In this document: in pieces, positions 1 through 14,100 of the stretch
Numbering within the stretch: the stretch's first letter is position 1
Layout of the letters: the number at the start of each line of letters is the position of its first letter
Origin: Luidia sarsii
Taxonomy: Eukaryota > Echinodermata > Asteroidea > Paxillosida > Luidiidae
Assembly: GCA_949987565.1 (NCBI GenBank)
Contig: OX465109.1
Location: forward strand, 21,224,799-21,288,798
DNA length: 64,000 nt
Reading direction: 5' to 3'
Translations under genes and position numbers: made by a program
Notes under the pieces: model-generated
The model's input: the letters and a program-made list of their open reading frames with translations, nothing else
The model's database searches: none
What the model was told of the DNA's origin: nothing

Positions 1-3000
1 GTGACGTGTATCACAGTCAGGCGCATTGCGGTATTGAAACATGACATGGCAGAAGAGTGACGTGTATCACAGTCAGGCGCATTGCGGTATTGAAACATGA
101 CATGGCAGGAGAGTGACGTGTATCACAGTCAGGCGCATTGCGGTATTGAAACATGACATGGCAGAAGAGTGACGTGTATCACAGTCAGGCACATTGCGGT
201 ATTGAAACATGACATGCCAGGAGAATGACGTGTATCACAGTCAGGCGCATTGCGGTATTGAAACATGACATGGTAGGAGAGTGACATGTATCACAGTCAG
301 GCTCATTGCAGTATTGAAACATGACATGGCAGGAGAGTGATGTGTATCACAGTCAGGCTCATTGCGGTATTGAAACATGACATGGCAGGAGAGTGACGTG
401 TATCCCAGTCAGACGCATTGCGGTATTGAAACATGACATGGCAGGAGAGTGACGTGTATCACAGTCAGGCACATTGCGGTATTGAAACATGACATGGCAG
501 GAGAGTGACGTGTATCACAGTTAGGCGCATTGCGGTATTGAAACATGACATGGCTGTAGAGTGACTTGTATCACAGTCAGGCACATTGCGGTATTGAAAC
601 ATGACATGGCAGAAGAGTGACGTGTATCACAGTCAGGCGCATTGCGGTATTGAAACATGACATGGCAGGAGAGTGACGTGTATCACAGTCAGGCCCATTG
701 CGGTATTGAAACATGACATGGAAGGAGTGAGACGTGTATCACAGTCAGGATCATTGCGGTATTGAAACATGACATGGCAGGAGAGTGACGTGTATCCCAG
801 TCAGGCACATTGCGGTATTGAAACATGACATGGCAGGAGAGAGACGTGTATCCCAGTCAGGCGCATTGCGGTATTGAAACATGACATGGCAGGAGAGTGA
901 CGTGTATCCCAGTCAGGCACATTGCGGTATTGAAACATGACATGGCAGGAGAGAGACGTGTATCCCAGTCAGGCGCATTGCGGTATTGAAACATGACATG
1001 GCAGGAGCGTGACGTGTATCCCAGTCAGGCACATTGCGGTATTAAAACATGACATGGCAGGAGAGAGACGTGTATCACAGTCAGGCGCATTGTGGTATTG
1101 AAACATGACATGGCAGGAGAGTGACGTGTATCCCAGTCAGGCGCATTGCGGTATTGAAACATGACATGGCAGGAGAGTGACGTGTATCACAGTCAGGCGC
1201 ATTGCGGTATTGAAACATGACATGGCAGGAGAGTGACGTGTATCCCAGTCAGGCGCATTGCGGTATTGAAACATGACATGGAAGGAGAGAGACGTGTATC
1301 ACAGTCAGGCTCATTGCGGTATTGAAACATCACATGGCAGGAGAGTGACGTGTATCCCAGTCAGGCGCATTGCGGTATTGAAACATGACATGGCAGGAGA
1401 GTGACATGTATCACAGTCAGGCACATTGCGGTATTGAAACATGACATGGAAGGAGAGAGACGTGTATCACAGTCAGGCTCATTGCGGTATTGAAACATGA
1501 CATGGCAGGAGAGTGACGTGTATCCCAGTCAGGCGCATTGCTGTATTAAAACATGACATGGCAGGAGAGTGACGTGTATCACAGTCAGGCTAATTGCGGT
1601 ATTGAAACATGACATGGCAGGAGAGTAATGTGTATCCCAGTCAGGCGCATTGCAGTATTGAAACATGACATGGCAGGCGAGTGACGTGTATCACAGTCAG
1701 GCACATTGCGGTATTGAAACATGACATGGAAGGAGAGAGACGTGTATCACAGTCAGGCTCATTGCGGTATTGAAACATGACATGGCAGGAGAGTGACGTG
1801 TATCACAGTCAGGCTCATTGCAGTTTTGAAACATGACATGGCAGGAGAGAGACGTGTATCACTGTCAGGCACATTGCGGTATTGAAACATGACATGGCAG
1901 GAGAGTGACGTGTATCACAGTCAGGCACATTGCGGTATTGAAACATGACATGGCAGGAGAGTGACGTGTATCCCAGTCAGGCACATTGCGGTATTGAAAC
2001 ATGACATGGCAGGAGAGTGACATGTATCCCAGTCAGGCACATTGCGGTATTGAAACATGATATGGCAGGAGAGTGACGTGTATCATAGTCATGCTCATTG
2101 TGGTATTGAAACATGACATGGCAGGAGAGTGACGTGTATCACAGTAAGGCGCATTGCGGTATTGAAACATGACATGGCAGGAGAGTGATGTGTATCCCAG
2201 TCAGGCACATTGCGGTATTGAAACATGACATGGCAGGAGAGTGACGTGTATCACAGTCATGCTCATTGTGGTATTGAAACATGACATGGCAGGAGAGTGA
2301 CGTGTATCACAGTCAGGCGCATTGCGGTATTGAAACATGACATGGCAGGAGAGTGATGTGTATCCCAGTCAGGCACATTGCGGTATTGAAACATGACATG
2401 GCAGGAGAGTGACATGTATCACAGTAAGGCACATTGCTGTATTGAAACATGACATGGCAGGAGAGTAACGTGTATCACAGTCAGGCTCATTGCGATATTG
2501 AAACATGACATGGCAGGAGAGTGACGTGTATCCCAGTCAGGCACATTGCGGTATTGAAACATGACATGGCAGGAGAGTGACGTGTATCACAGTCAGGCGC
2601 ATTGCGGTATTGAAACATGACATGGCAGGAGAGTGACGTGTATTACAGTCAGGCACATTGCGGTATTGAAACATGACATGGCAGGAGAGTGACGTGTATC
2701 CCAGTCAGGCACATTGCGGTATTGAAACATGACATGGCAGGAGAGTGACGTGTATCCCAGTCAGGCACATTGCGGTATTGAAACATGATATGGCAGGAGA
2801 GTGACGTGTATCACAGTCATGCTCATTGTGGTATTGAAACATGACATGGCAGGAGAGTGACGTGTATCACAGTAAGGCGCATTGCGGTATTGAAACATGA
2901 CATGGCAGGAGAGTGATGTGTATCCCAGTCAGGCACATTGCGGTATTGAAACATGACATGGCAGGAGAGTGACGTGTATCACAGTCATGCTCATTGTGGT

Positions 3001-4872
3001 ATTGAAACATGACATGGGAGGAGAGTGACGTGTATCACAGTCAGGCGCATTGCGGTATTGAAACATGACATGGCAGGAGAGTGACGTGTATCACTGTCAG
3101 GCGCATTGCGGTATTGAAACATGACATGGCGGGAGAGTGACGTGTATCGCAGTAAGGCGCATTGCGGTATTGAAACATGACATGGCAGGGGACTGATGTG
3201 TATCCCAGTCAGGCACATTGCGGTATTGAAACATGGCATGGCAGGAGAGTGACATGTATCACAGTCAAGCTCATTGTGGTATTGAAACATGACATGGCAG
3301 GAGAGTGACGTGTATCACAGTCAGGCGCATTGCGGTATTGAAACATAACATGGCTGGAGAGTGACGTGTATCACAGTCAGGCGCATTGCTGTATTGAAAC
3401 ATGACATGGCAGGAGAGTGACGTGTATCACAGTCAGGCACATTGCGGTATTGAAACATGACATGGCAGGAGAGTGATGTGTATCACAGTCAGGCACATTG
3501 CGGTATTGAAACATGACATTGCAGGAGAGTGACGTGTATCCCAGTCAGGCACATTGCTGTATTGAAACATGACATGGCAGGAGAGAGACGTGTATCACAG
3601 TAAGGCACATTGCGGTATTGAAACATGATATGGCTGGAGAGTGACGTGTATCACAGTCATGCTCATTGTGGTATTGAAACATGACATGGCAGGAGAGTGA
3701 CGTGTATCACAGTAAGGCGCATTGCGGTATTGAAACATGACATGGCAGGAGAGTGATGTGTATCCCAGTCAGGCACATTGCGGTATTGAAACATGACATG
3801 GCAGGAGAGTGACGTGTGTCACAGTCTGGCACATTGCGGTATTGAAACATGATATGGCAGGAGAGTGACGTGTATCACAGTCATGCTCATTGTGGTATTG
3901 AAACATGACATGGCAGGAGAGTGACGTGTATCACAGTAAGGCGCATTGCGGTATTGAAACATGACATGGCAGGAGAGTGATGTGTATCCCAGTCAGGCAC
4001 ATTGCGGTATTGAAACATGACATGGCAGGAGAGAGACGTGTATCACAGTCAGGCTCATTGCGGTATTGAAACATGACATGGCATGAGAGTGACATGTATC
4101 ACAGTCAGGCACTTTGCGGTATTGAAACTCGACATGGCAGGAGAGAGACGTGTATCACAGTCAGGCTCATTGCGGTATTGAATCATGACATGGCAGTAGA
4201 GTGACATGTATCACAGTCAGGCACTTTGCAATATTGAAACATGACATGGTAGGAGAGTGTCGTGTATCTCAGTCAGGCTCATTGCGGTATTGAAACATGA
4301 CATGGCAAGAGAGTGACGTGTATCACAGTCAGGCGCATTGCGATATTGAAACATGACATGGTAGGAGAGTGACGTGTATCACAGTCAGGCTCATTGCGGT
4401 ATTGAAACATGACATGGCAGGAGAGTGACGTGTATCACAGTCAGGCTCATTGCGGTATTGAAACATGACATGGCAGGAGAGTGACGTGTATCACAGTCAG
4501 GCGCATTGCGGTATTGAAACATGACATGGAAGGAGAGTGACGTGTATCACAGTCAGGCGCATTGCGGTATTGAAACATGACATGGCAGAAGAGTGACGTG
4601 TATCACAGTCAGGCTCATTGCGGTATTGAAACATGACATGGCAGGAGAGTGACGTGTATCACAGTCAGGCGCATTGCGGTATTGAAACATGACATGGAAG
4701 GAGAGTGACGTGTATCACAGTCAGGCGCATTGCGGTATTGAAACATGACATGGCAGGAGAGTGACGTGTATCACAGTCAGGCTCATTGCGGTATTGAAAC
4801 ATGACATGGCAGGAGAGTGACGTGTATCACAGTCAGGCGCATTGCGGTATTGAAACATGACATGGAAGGAGA
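1..4872. repeat. Higher-order satellite segment A (87 units)
   Basis: This 87-unit segment is re-used, with changes, in the next block. A rare variant unit containing GACATGCCAGGAGAATGAC occurs at 211 and again at 5083, exactly 87 x 56 bp apart. The order of variant units from 1 to about 3840 is largely repeated from 4873. The tail, from about 3850 to 4260, instead matches units found at 37.8 kb and 42.6 kb (GCACTTTGCGG with GAAACTCGAC). The segment is therefore a mosaic. Confidence 0.8.
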
Positions 4873-7800
4873 GTGACGTGTATCACAGTCAGGCGCATTG
4901 CGGTATTGAAACATGACATGGCAGAAGAGTGACGTGTATCACAGTCAGGCGCATTGCGGTATTGAAACATGACATGGCAGGAGAGTGACGTGTATCACAG
5001 TCAGGCGCATTGCGGTATTGAAACATGACATGGCAGAAGAGTGACGTGTATCACAGTCAGGCACATTGCGGTATTGAAACATGACATGCCAGGAGAATGA
5101 CGTGTATCACAGTCAGGCGCATTGCGGTATTGAAACATGACATGGTAGGAGAGTGACATGTATCACAGTCAGGCTCATTGCAGTATTGAAACATGACATG
5201 GCAGGAGAGTGATGTGTATCACAGTCAGGCTCATTGCGGTATTGAAACATGACATGGCAGGAGAGTGACGTGTATCCCAGTCAGACGCATTGCGGTATTG
5301 AAACATGACATGGCAGGAGAGTGACGTGTATCACAGTCAGGCACATTGCGGTATTGAAACATGACATGGCAGGAGAGTGACGTGTATCACAGTTAGGCGC
5401 ATTGCGGTATTGAAACATGACATGGCTGTAGAGTGACTTGTATCACAGTCAGGCACATTGCGGTATTGAAACATGACATGGCAGAAGAGTGACGTGTATC
5501 ACAGTCAGGCGCATTGCGGTATTGAAACATGACATGGCAGGAGAGTGACGTGTATCACAGTCAGGCCCATTGCGGTATTGAAACATGACATGGAAGGAGT
5601 GAGACGTGTATCACAGTCAGGATCATTGCGGTATTGAAACATGACATGGCAGGAGAGTGACGTGTATCCCAGTCAGGCACATTGCGGTATTGAAACATGA
5701 CATGGCAGGAGAGAGACGTGTATCCCAGTCAGGCGCATTGCGGTATTGAAACATGACATGGCAGGAGAGTGACGTGTATCCCAGTCAGGCACATTGCGGT
5801 ATTGAAACATGACATGGCAGGAGAGAGACGTGTATCCCAGTCAGGCGCATTGCGGTATTGAAACATGACATGGCAGGAGCGTGACGTGTATCCCAGTCAG
5901 GCACATTGCGGTATTAAAACATGACATGGCAGGAGAGAGACGTGTATCACAGTCAGGCGCATTGTGGTTTTGAAACATGACATGGCAGGAGAGTGACGTG
6001 TATCCCAGTCAGGCGCATTGCGGTATTGAAACATGACATGGCAGGAGAGTGACGTGTATCACAGTCCGGCGCATTGCGGTATTGAAACATGACATGGCAG
6101 GAGAGTGACGTGTATCCCAGTCAGGCGCATTGCGGTATTGAAACATGACATGGAAGGAGAGAGACGTGTATCACAGTCAGGCTCATTGCGGTATTGAAAC
6201 ATCACATGGCAGGAGAGTGACGTGTATCCCAGTCAGGCGCATTGCGGTATTGAAACATGACATGGCAGGAGAGTGACATGTATCACAGTCAGGCCGTTGC
6301 GGTATTGAAACATGACATGGAAGGAGAGAGACGTGTATCACAGTCAGGCTCATTGCGGTATTTAAACATGACATGGCAGGAGAGTGACGTGTATCCCAGT
6401 CAGGCGCATTGCTGTATTAAAACATGACATGGCAGGAGAGTGACGTGTATCACAGTCAGGCTCATTGCGGTATTGAAACATGACAAGGCAGGAGAGTGAC
6501 GTGTATCACAGTCAGGCACATTGCGGTATTGAAACATGACATGGCAGGAGAGTAATGTGTATCCCAGTCAGCCGCATTGCAGTATTGAAACATGACATGG
6601 CAGGAGAGAGACGTGTATCACAGTCAGGCTCATTGCGGTATTGAAACATGACATGGCAGGAGAGTGACGTGTATCACAGTCAGGCTCATTGCAGTTTTGA
6701 AACATGACATGGCAGGAGAGAGACGTGTATCACTGTCAGGCACATTGCGGTATTGAAACATGACATGGCAGGAGAGTGACGTGTATCACAGTCAGGCACA
6801 TTGCGGTATTGAAACATGACATGGCAGGAAAGTGACGTGTATCCCAGTCAGGCACATTGCGGTATTGAAACATGACATGGCAGGAGAGTGACATGTATCC
6901 CAGTCAGGCACATTGCGGTATTGAAACATGATATGGCAGGAGAGTGACGTGTATCATAGTCATGCTCATTGTGGTATTGAAACATGACATGGCAGGAGAG
7001 TGACGTGTATCACAGTAAGGCGCATTGCGGTATTGAAACATGACATGGCAGGAGAGTGATGTGTATCCCAGTCAGGCACATTGCGGTATTGAAACATGAC
7101 ATGGCAGGAGAGTGACATGTATCACAGTAAGGCACATTGCTGTATTGAAACATGACATGGCAGGAGAGTAACGTGTATCACAGTCAGGCTCATTGCGATA
7201 TTGAAACATGACATGGCAGGAGAGTGACGTGTATCCCAGTCAGGCACATTGCGGTATTGAAACATGACATGGCAGGAGAGTGACGTGTATCACAGTCAGG
7301 CGCATTGCGGTATTGAAACATGACATGGCAGGAGAGTGACGTGTATTACAGTCAGGCACATTGCGGTATTGAAACATGACATGGCAGGAGAGTGACGTGT
7401 ATCCCAGTCAGGCACATTGCGGTATTGAAACATGACATGGCAGGAGAGTGACGTGTATCCCAGTCAGGCACATTGCGGTATTGAAACATGATATGGCAGG
7501 AGAGTGACGTGTATCACAGTCATGCTCATTGTGGTATTGAAACATGACATGGCAGGAGAGTGACGTGTATCACAGTAAGGCGCATTGCGGTATTGAAACA
7601 TGACATGGCAGGAGAGTGATGTGTATCCCAGTCAGGCACATTGCGGTATTGAAACATGACATGGCAGGAGAGTGACGTGTATCACAGTCATGCTCATTGT
7701 GGTATTGAAACATGACATGGCAGGAGAGTGACGTGTATCACAGTCAGGCGCATTGCGGTATTGAAACATGACATGGCAGGAGAGTGACGTGTATCACTGT

Positions 7801-10800
7801 CAGGCGCATTGCGGTATTGAAACATGACATGGCGGGAGAGTGACGTGTATCGCAGTAAGGCGCATTGCGGTATTGAAACATGACATGGCAGGGGACTGAT
7901 GTGTATCCCAGTCAGGCACATTGCGGTATTGAAACATGGCATGGCAGGAGAGTGACATGTATCACAGTCAAGCTCATTGTGGTATTGAAACATGACATGG
8001 CAGGAGAGTGACGTGTATCACAGTCAGGCGCATTGCGGTATTGAAACATAACATGGCTGGAGAGTGACGTGTATCACAGTCAGGCGCATTGCTGTATTGA
8101 AACATGACATGGCAGGAGAGTGACGTGTATCACAGTCAGGCACATTGCGGTATTGAAACATGACATGGCAGGAGAGTGATGTGTATCACAGTCAGGCACA
8201 TTGCGGTATTGAAACATGACATTGCAGGAGAGTGACGTGTATCCCAGTCAGGCACATTGCTGTATTGAAACATGACATGGCAGGAGAGAGACGTGTATCA
8301 CAGTAAGGCACATTGCGGTATTGAAACATGATATGGCTGGAGAGTGACGTGTATCACAGTCATGCTCATTGTGGTATTGAAACATGACATGGCAGGAGAG
8401 TGACGTGTATCACAGTAAGGCGCATTGCGGTATTGAAACATGACATGGCAGGAGAGTGATGTGTATCCCAGTCAGGCACATTGCGGTATTGAAACATGAC
8501 ATGGCAGGAGAGTGACGTGTGTCACAGTCTGGCACATTGCGGTATTGAAACATGACATGGCAGGAGAGTGACGTGTATCACAGTCAGGTACATTGCGGTA
8601 TTGAAACATGACATGGCAGGAGAGTGACGTGTATCCCAGTCAGGCGCATTGCGGTATTGAAACATGACATGGCAGGAGAGTGACGTGTATCACAGTCATG
8701 CTCATTGTGGTATTGAAACATGACATGGCAGGAGAGTGACGTGTATCACAGTCAGGCGCATTGCGGTATTGAAACATGACGTCGCAGGAGAGTGACGTGT
8801 ATCACAGTCAGGTTCATTGTGCTATTGAAACATGACATGGCAGGAGAGTGACGTGTATCACAGTCAGGTGCATTGCGGTATTGAAACATGACATGGCAGG
8901 AGAGTGACGTATATCACAGTCAGGCGCATTGCGGTATTGAAACATGACATGGCAGTAGAGTAACGTGTATCACAGTCAGGCACATTGTGGTATTGAAACA
9001 TGACATGGCAGGAGAGTGACGTGTATCACAGTCAGGTTCATTGTGCTATTGAAACATGACATGGCAGGAGAGTGACGTGTATCACAGTCAGGTGCATTGC
9101 GGTATTGAAACATGACATGGCAGGAGAGTGACGTATATCACAGTCAGGCGCATTGCGGTATTAAAAAAAAACATGGCAGGAGAGTGACGTGTATCACAGT
9201 CAGACACATTGCGGTATTGAAACATGACATTGCAGGAGAGTGATGTGTATCATAGTCAGGTGCATTGCGGTATTGAAACATGACATGGCAGGAGAGTGAC
9301 ATGTATCACAGTCAGGCACATTGTGGTATTGAAACATGAAATGGCAGGAGAGTGACATGTATCACAGTCAGGCACATTGTGGTATTGAAACATGACATGG
9401 CAGGAGAGTGACGTGTATCACAGTCAGGTTCATTGTGCTATTGAAACATGACATGGCAGGAGAGTGACGTGTATCACAGTCAGGTGCATTGCGGTATTGA
9501 AACATGACATGGCAGGAGAGTGACGTGTATCACAGTCAGGCGCATTGCGGTATTGAAACATGACATGGCAGGAGAGTGACGTGTATCACAGTCATGCGCA
9601 TTGCGGTATTGAAACATGACATTGCAGGAGAGAGACGTGTATCACAGTCAGGCGCATTGCGGTATTGAAACATGACATGGCAAGAGAGTGACGTGTATCA
9701 CAGTCAGGCTCATTGCGGTATTGAAACATGATATGGCAGGAGAGTGACGTTTATCCCAGTCAGGCTCATTGCGGTATTGAAACATGACATGGCAGGAGAG
9801 TGACGTGTATCACAGTCAGGTGCATTGCGGTATTGAAACATGACATGGCAGGAGAGTGACGTGTATCACAGTCAGGTGCATTGCGGTATTGAAACATGAC
9901 ATTGCAGGAGAGTGATGTGTATCATAGTCAGGTGCATTGCGGTATTGAAACATGACATGGCAGGAGAGTGACATGTATCACAGTCAGGCACATTGTGGTA
10001 TTGAAACATGAAATGGCAGGAGAGTGACATGTATCACAGTCAGGCACATTGTGGTATTGAAACATGACATGGCAGGAGAGTGACGTGTATCACAGTCAGG
10101 CACATTGCGGTATTGAAACATGACATGGCAGGAGAGTGAGGTGTATCACAGTCAGGTGCATTGCGGTATTGAAACATGACATGGCAGGAGAGTGACGTGT
10201 ATCACAGTCAGGCGCATTGCGGTATTGAAACATGACATGGCAGGAGAGTGACGTGTATCACAGTCATGTGCATTGCGGTATTGAAACATGACATGGCAGG
10301 AGAGTGACGTGTATCACAGTCAGGCGCATTGCGGAATTGAAACATGACATTGCAGGAGAGTGACATGTATCACAGTCAGGCACATTGCGGTATTGAAACA
10401 TGACATGGAAGGAGAGAGACGTGTATCACAGTCAGGCTCATTGCGGTATTGAAACATGATATGGCAGGAGAGTGACGTGTATCCCAGTCAGGCGCATTGC
10501 TGTATTGAAACATGACTTGGCAGGAGAGTGACGTGTATCACAGTCAGGCTAATTGCGGTATTGAAACATGACATGGCAGGAGAGTGATGTGTATCCCAGT
10601 CAGGCGCATTGCAGTATTGAAACATGACATGGCAGGCGAGTGACGTGTATCACAGTCAGGCTCATTGCGGTTTTGAAACATGACATTGCAGGAGAGGGAC
10701 GTGTATCACTGTCAGGCACATTGCGGTATTGAAACATGACATGGCAGGAGAGAGACGTGTATCACAGTCAGGCACATTGCGGTATTGAAACATAACATGG

Positions 10801-11199
10801 CAGGAGAGTGACGTCTATCACAGTCAGGCGCATTGCTGTATTGAAACATGACATGGCAGGAGAGTGACGTGTATCACAGTTAGGTGCATTGCGGTATTGA
10901 AACATGACATGGCAGGAGAGTGACGTGTATCACAGTCAGGCACATTGCGGTATTGAAACATGACATGGCAGGAGAGTGACGTGTATCACAGTCAGGCGCA
11001 TTGCGGTATTGAAACATGACATGGAAGGAGAGTGACGTGTATCACAGTCAGGCGCATTGCGGTATTGAAACATGACATGGCAGGAGAGTGACGTGTATCA
11101 CAGTCAGGCTCATTGCGGTATTGAAACATGACATGGCAGGAGAGTGACGTGTATCACAGTCAGGCGCATTGCGGTATTGAAACATGACATGGAAGGAGA
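4873..11199. repeat. Higher-order satellite segment B (113 units minus 1 bp)
   Basis: This segment starts with the same unit order as position 1. It carries the diagnostic CAGGCCGTTGCGG 1-bp-deleted unit near 6294, and a unit whose GAAACATGAC is changed to a nine-A run at 9162. Both markers recur in the next segment. The shared deletion proves common descent of segments B and C rather than independent mutation. Confidence 0.85.
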
Positions 11200-14100
11200 G
11201 TGACGTGTATCACAGTCAGGCGCATTGCGGTATTGAAACATGACATGGCAGAAGAGTGACGTGTATCACAGTCAGGCGCATTGCGGTATTGAAACATGAC
11301 ATGGCAGGAGAGTGACGTGTATCACAGTCAGGCGCATTGCGGTATTGAAACATGACATGGCAGAAGAGTGACGTGTATCACAGTCAGGCACATTGCGGTA
11401 TTGAAACATGACATGCCAGGAGAATGACGTGTATCACAGTCAGGCGCATTGCGGTATTGAAACATGACATGGTAGGAGAGTGACATGTATCACAGTCAGG
11501 CTCATTGCAGTATTGAAACATGACATGGCAGGAGAGTGATGTGTATCACAGTCAGGCTCATTGCGGTATTGAAACATGACATGGCAGGAGAGTGACGTGT
11601 ATCCCAGTCAGACGCATTGCGGTATTGAAACATGACATGGCAGGAGAGTGACGTGTATCACAGTCAGGCACATTGCGGTATTGAAACATGACATGGCAGG
11701 AGAGTGACGTGTATCACAGTTAGGCGCATTGCGGTATTGAAACATGACATGGCTGTAGAGTGACTTGTATCACAGTCAGGCACATTGCGGTATTGAAACA
11801 TGACATGGCAGAAGAGTGACGTGTATCACAGTCAGGCGCATTGCGGTATTGAAACATGACATGGCAGGAGAGTGACGTGTATCACAGTCAGGCCCATTGC
11901 GGTATTGAAACATGACATGGAAGGAGTGAGACGTGTATCACAGTCAGGATCATTGCGGTATTGAAACATGACATGGCAGGAGAGTGACGTGTATCCCAGT
12001 CAGGCACATTGCGGTATTGAAACATGACATGGCAGGAGAGAGACGTGTATCCCAGTCAGGCGCATTGCGGTATTGAAACATGACATGGCAGGAGAGTGAC
12101 GTGTATCCCAGTCAGGCACATTGCGGTATTGAAACATGACATGGCAGGAGAGAGACGTGTATCCCAGTCAGGCGCATTGCGGTATTGAAACATGACATGG
12201 CAGGAGCGTGACGTGTATCCCAGTCAGGCACATTGCGGTATTAAAACATGACATGGCAGGAGAGAGACGTGTATCACAGTCAGGCGCATTGTGGTATTGA
12301 AACATGACATGGCAGGAGAGTGACGTGTATCCCAGTCAGGCGCATTGCGGTATTGAAACATGACATGGCAGGAGAGTGACGTGTATCACAGTCCGGCGCA
12401 TTGCGGTATTGAAACATGACATGGCAGGAGAGTGACGTGTATCCCAGTCAGGCGCATTGCGGTATTGAAACATGACATGGAAGGAGAGAGACGTGTATCA
12501 CAGTCAGGCTCATTGCGGTATTGAAACATCACATGGCAGGAGAGTGACGTGTATCCCAGTCAGGCGCATTGCGGTATTGAAACATGACATGGCAGGAGAG
12601 TGACATGTATCACAGTCAGGCCGTTGCGGTATTGAAACATGACATGGAAGGAGAGAGACGTGTATCACAGTCAGGCTCATTGCGGTATTTAAACATGACA
12701 TGGCAGGAGAGTGACGTGTATCCCAGTCAGGCGCATTGCTGTATTAAAACATGACATGGCAGGAGAGTGACGTGTATCCCAGTCAGCCGCATTGCAGTAT
12801 TGAAACATGACATGGCAGGAGAGAGACGTGTATCACAGTCAGGCTCTTTGCGGTATTGAAACATGACATGGCAGGAGAGTGACGTGTATCACAGTCAGGC
12901 TCATTGCAGTTTTGAAACATGACATGGCAGGAGAGAGACGTGTATCACTGTCAGGCACATTGCGGTATTGAAACATGACATGGCAGGAGAGTGACGTGTA
13001 TCACAGTCAGGCACATTGCGGTATTGAAACATGACATGGCAGGAAAGTGACGTGTATCCCAGTCAGGCACATTGCGGTATTGAAACATGACATGGCAGGA
13101 GAGTGACATGTATCCCAGTCAGGCACATTGCGGTATTGAAACATGATATGGCAGGAGAGTGACGTGTATCATAGTCATGCTCATTGTGGTATTGAAACAT
13201 GACATGGCAGGAGAGTGACGTGTATCACAGTAAGGCGCATTGCGGTATTGAAACATGACATGGCAGGAGAGTGATGTGTATCCCAGTCAGGCACATTGCG
13301 GTATTGAAACATGACATGGCAGGAGAGTGACATGTATCACAGTAAGGCACATTGCTGTATTGAAACATGACATGGCAGGAGAGTAACGTGTATCACAGTC
13401 AGGCTCATTGCGATATTGAAACATGACATGGCAGGAGAGTGACGTGTATCCCAGTCAGGCACATTGCGGTATTGAAACATGACATGGCAGGAGAGTGACG
13501 TGTATCACAGTCAGGCGCATTGCGGTATTGAAACATGACATGGCAGGAGAGTGACGTGTATTACAGTCAGGCACATTGCGGTATTGAAACATGACATGGC
13601 AGGAGAGTGACGTGTATCCCAGTCAGGCACATTGCGGTATTGAAACATGACATGGCAGGAGAGTGACGTGTATCCCAGTCAGGCACATTGCGGTATTGAA
13701 ACATGATATGGCAGGAGAGTGACGTGTATCACAGTCATGCTCATTGTGGTATTGAAACATGACATGGCAGGAGAGTGACGTGTATCACAGTAAGGCGCAT
13801 TGCGGTATTGAAACATGACATGGCAGGAGAGTGATGTGTATCCCAGTCAGGCACATTGCGGTATTGAAACATGACATGGCAGGAGAGTGACGTGTATCAC
13901 AGTCATGCTCATTGTGGTATTGAAACATGACATGGCAGGAGAGTGACGTGTATCACAGTCAGGCGCATTGCGGTATTGAAACATGACATGGCAGGAGAGT
14001 GACGTGTATCACTGTCAGGCGCATTGCGGTATTGAAACATGACATGGCGGGAGAGTGACGTGTATCGCAGTAAGGCGCATTGCGGTATTGAAACATGACA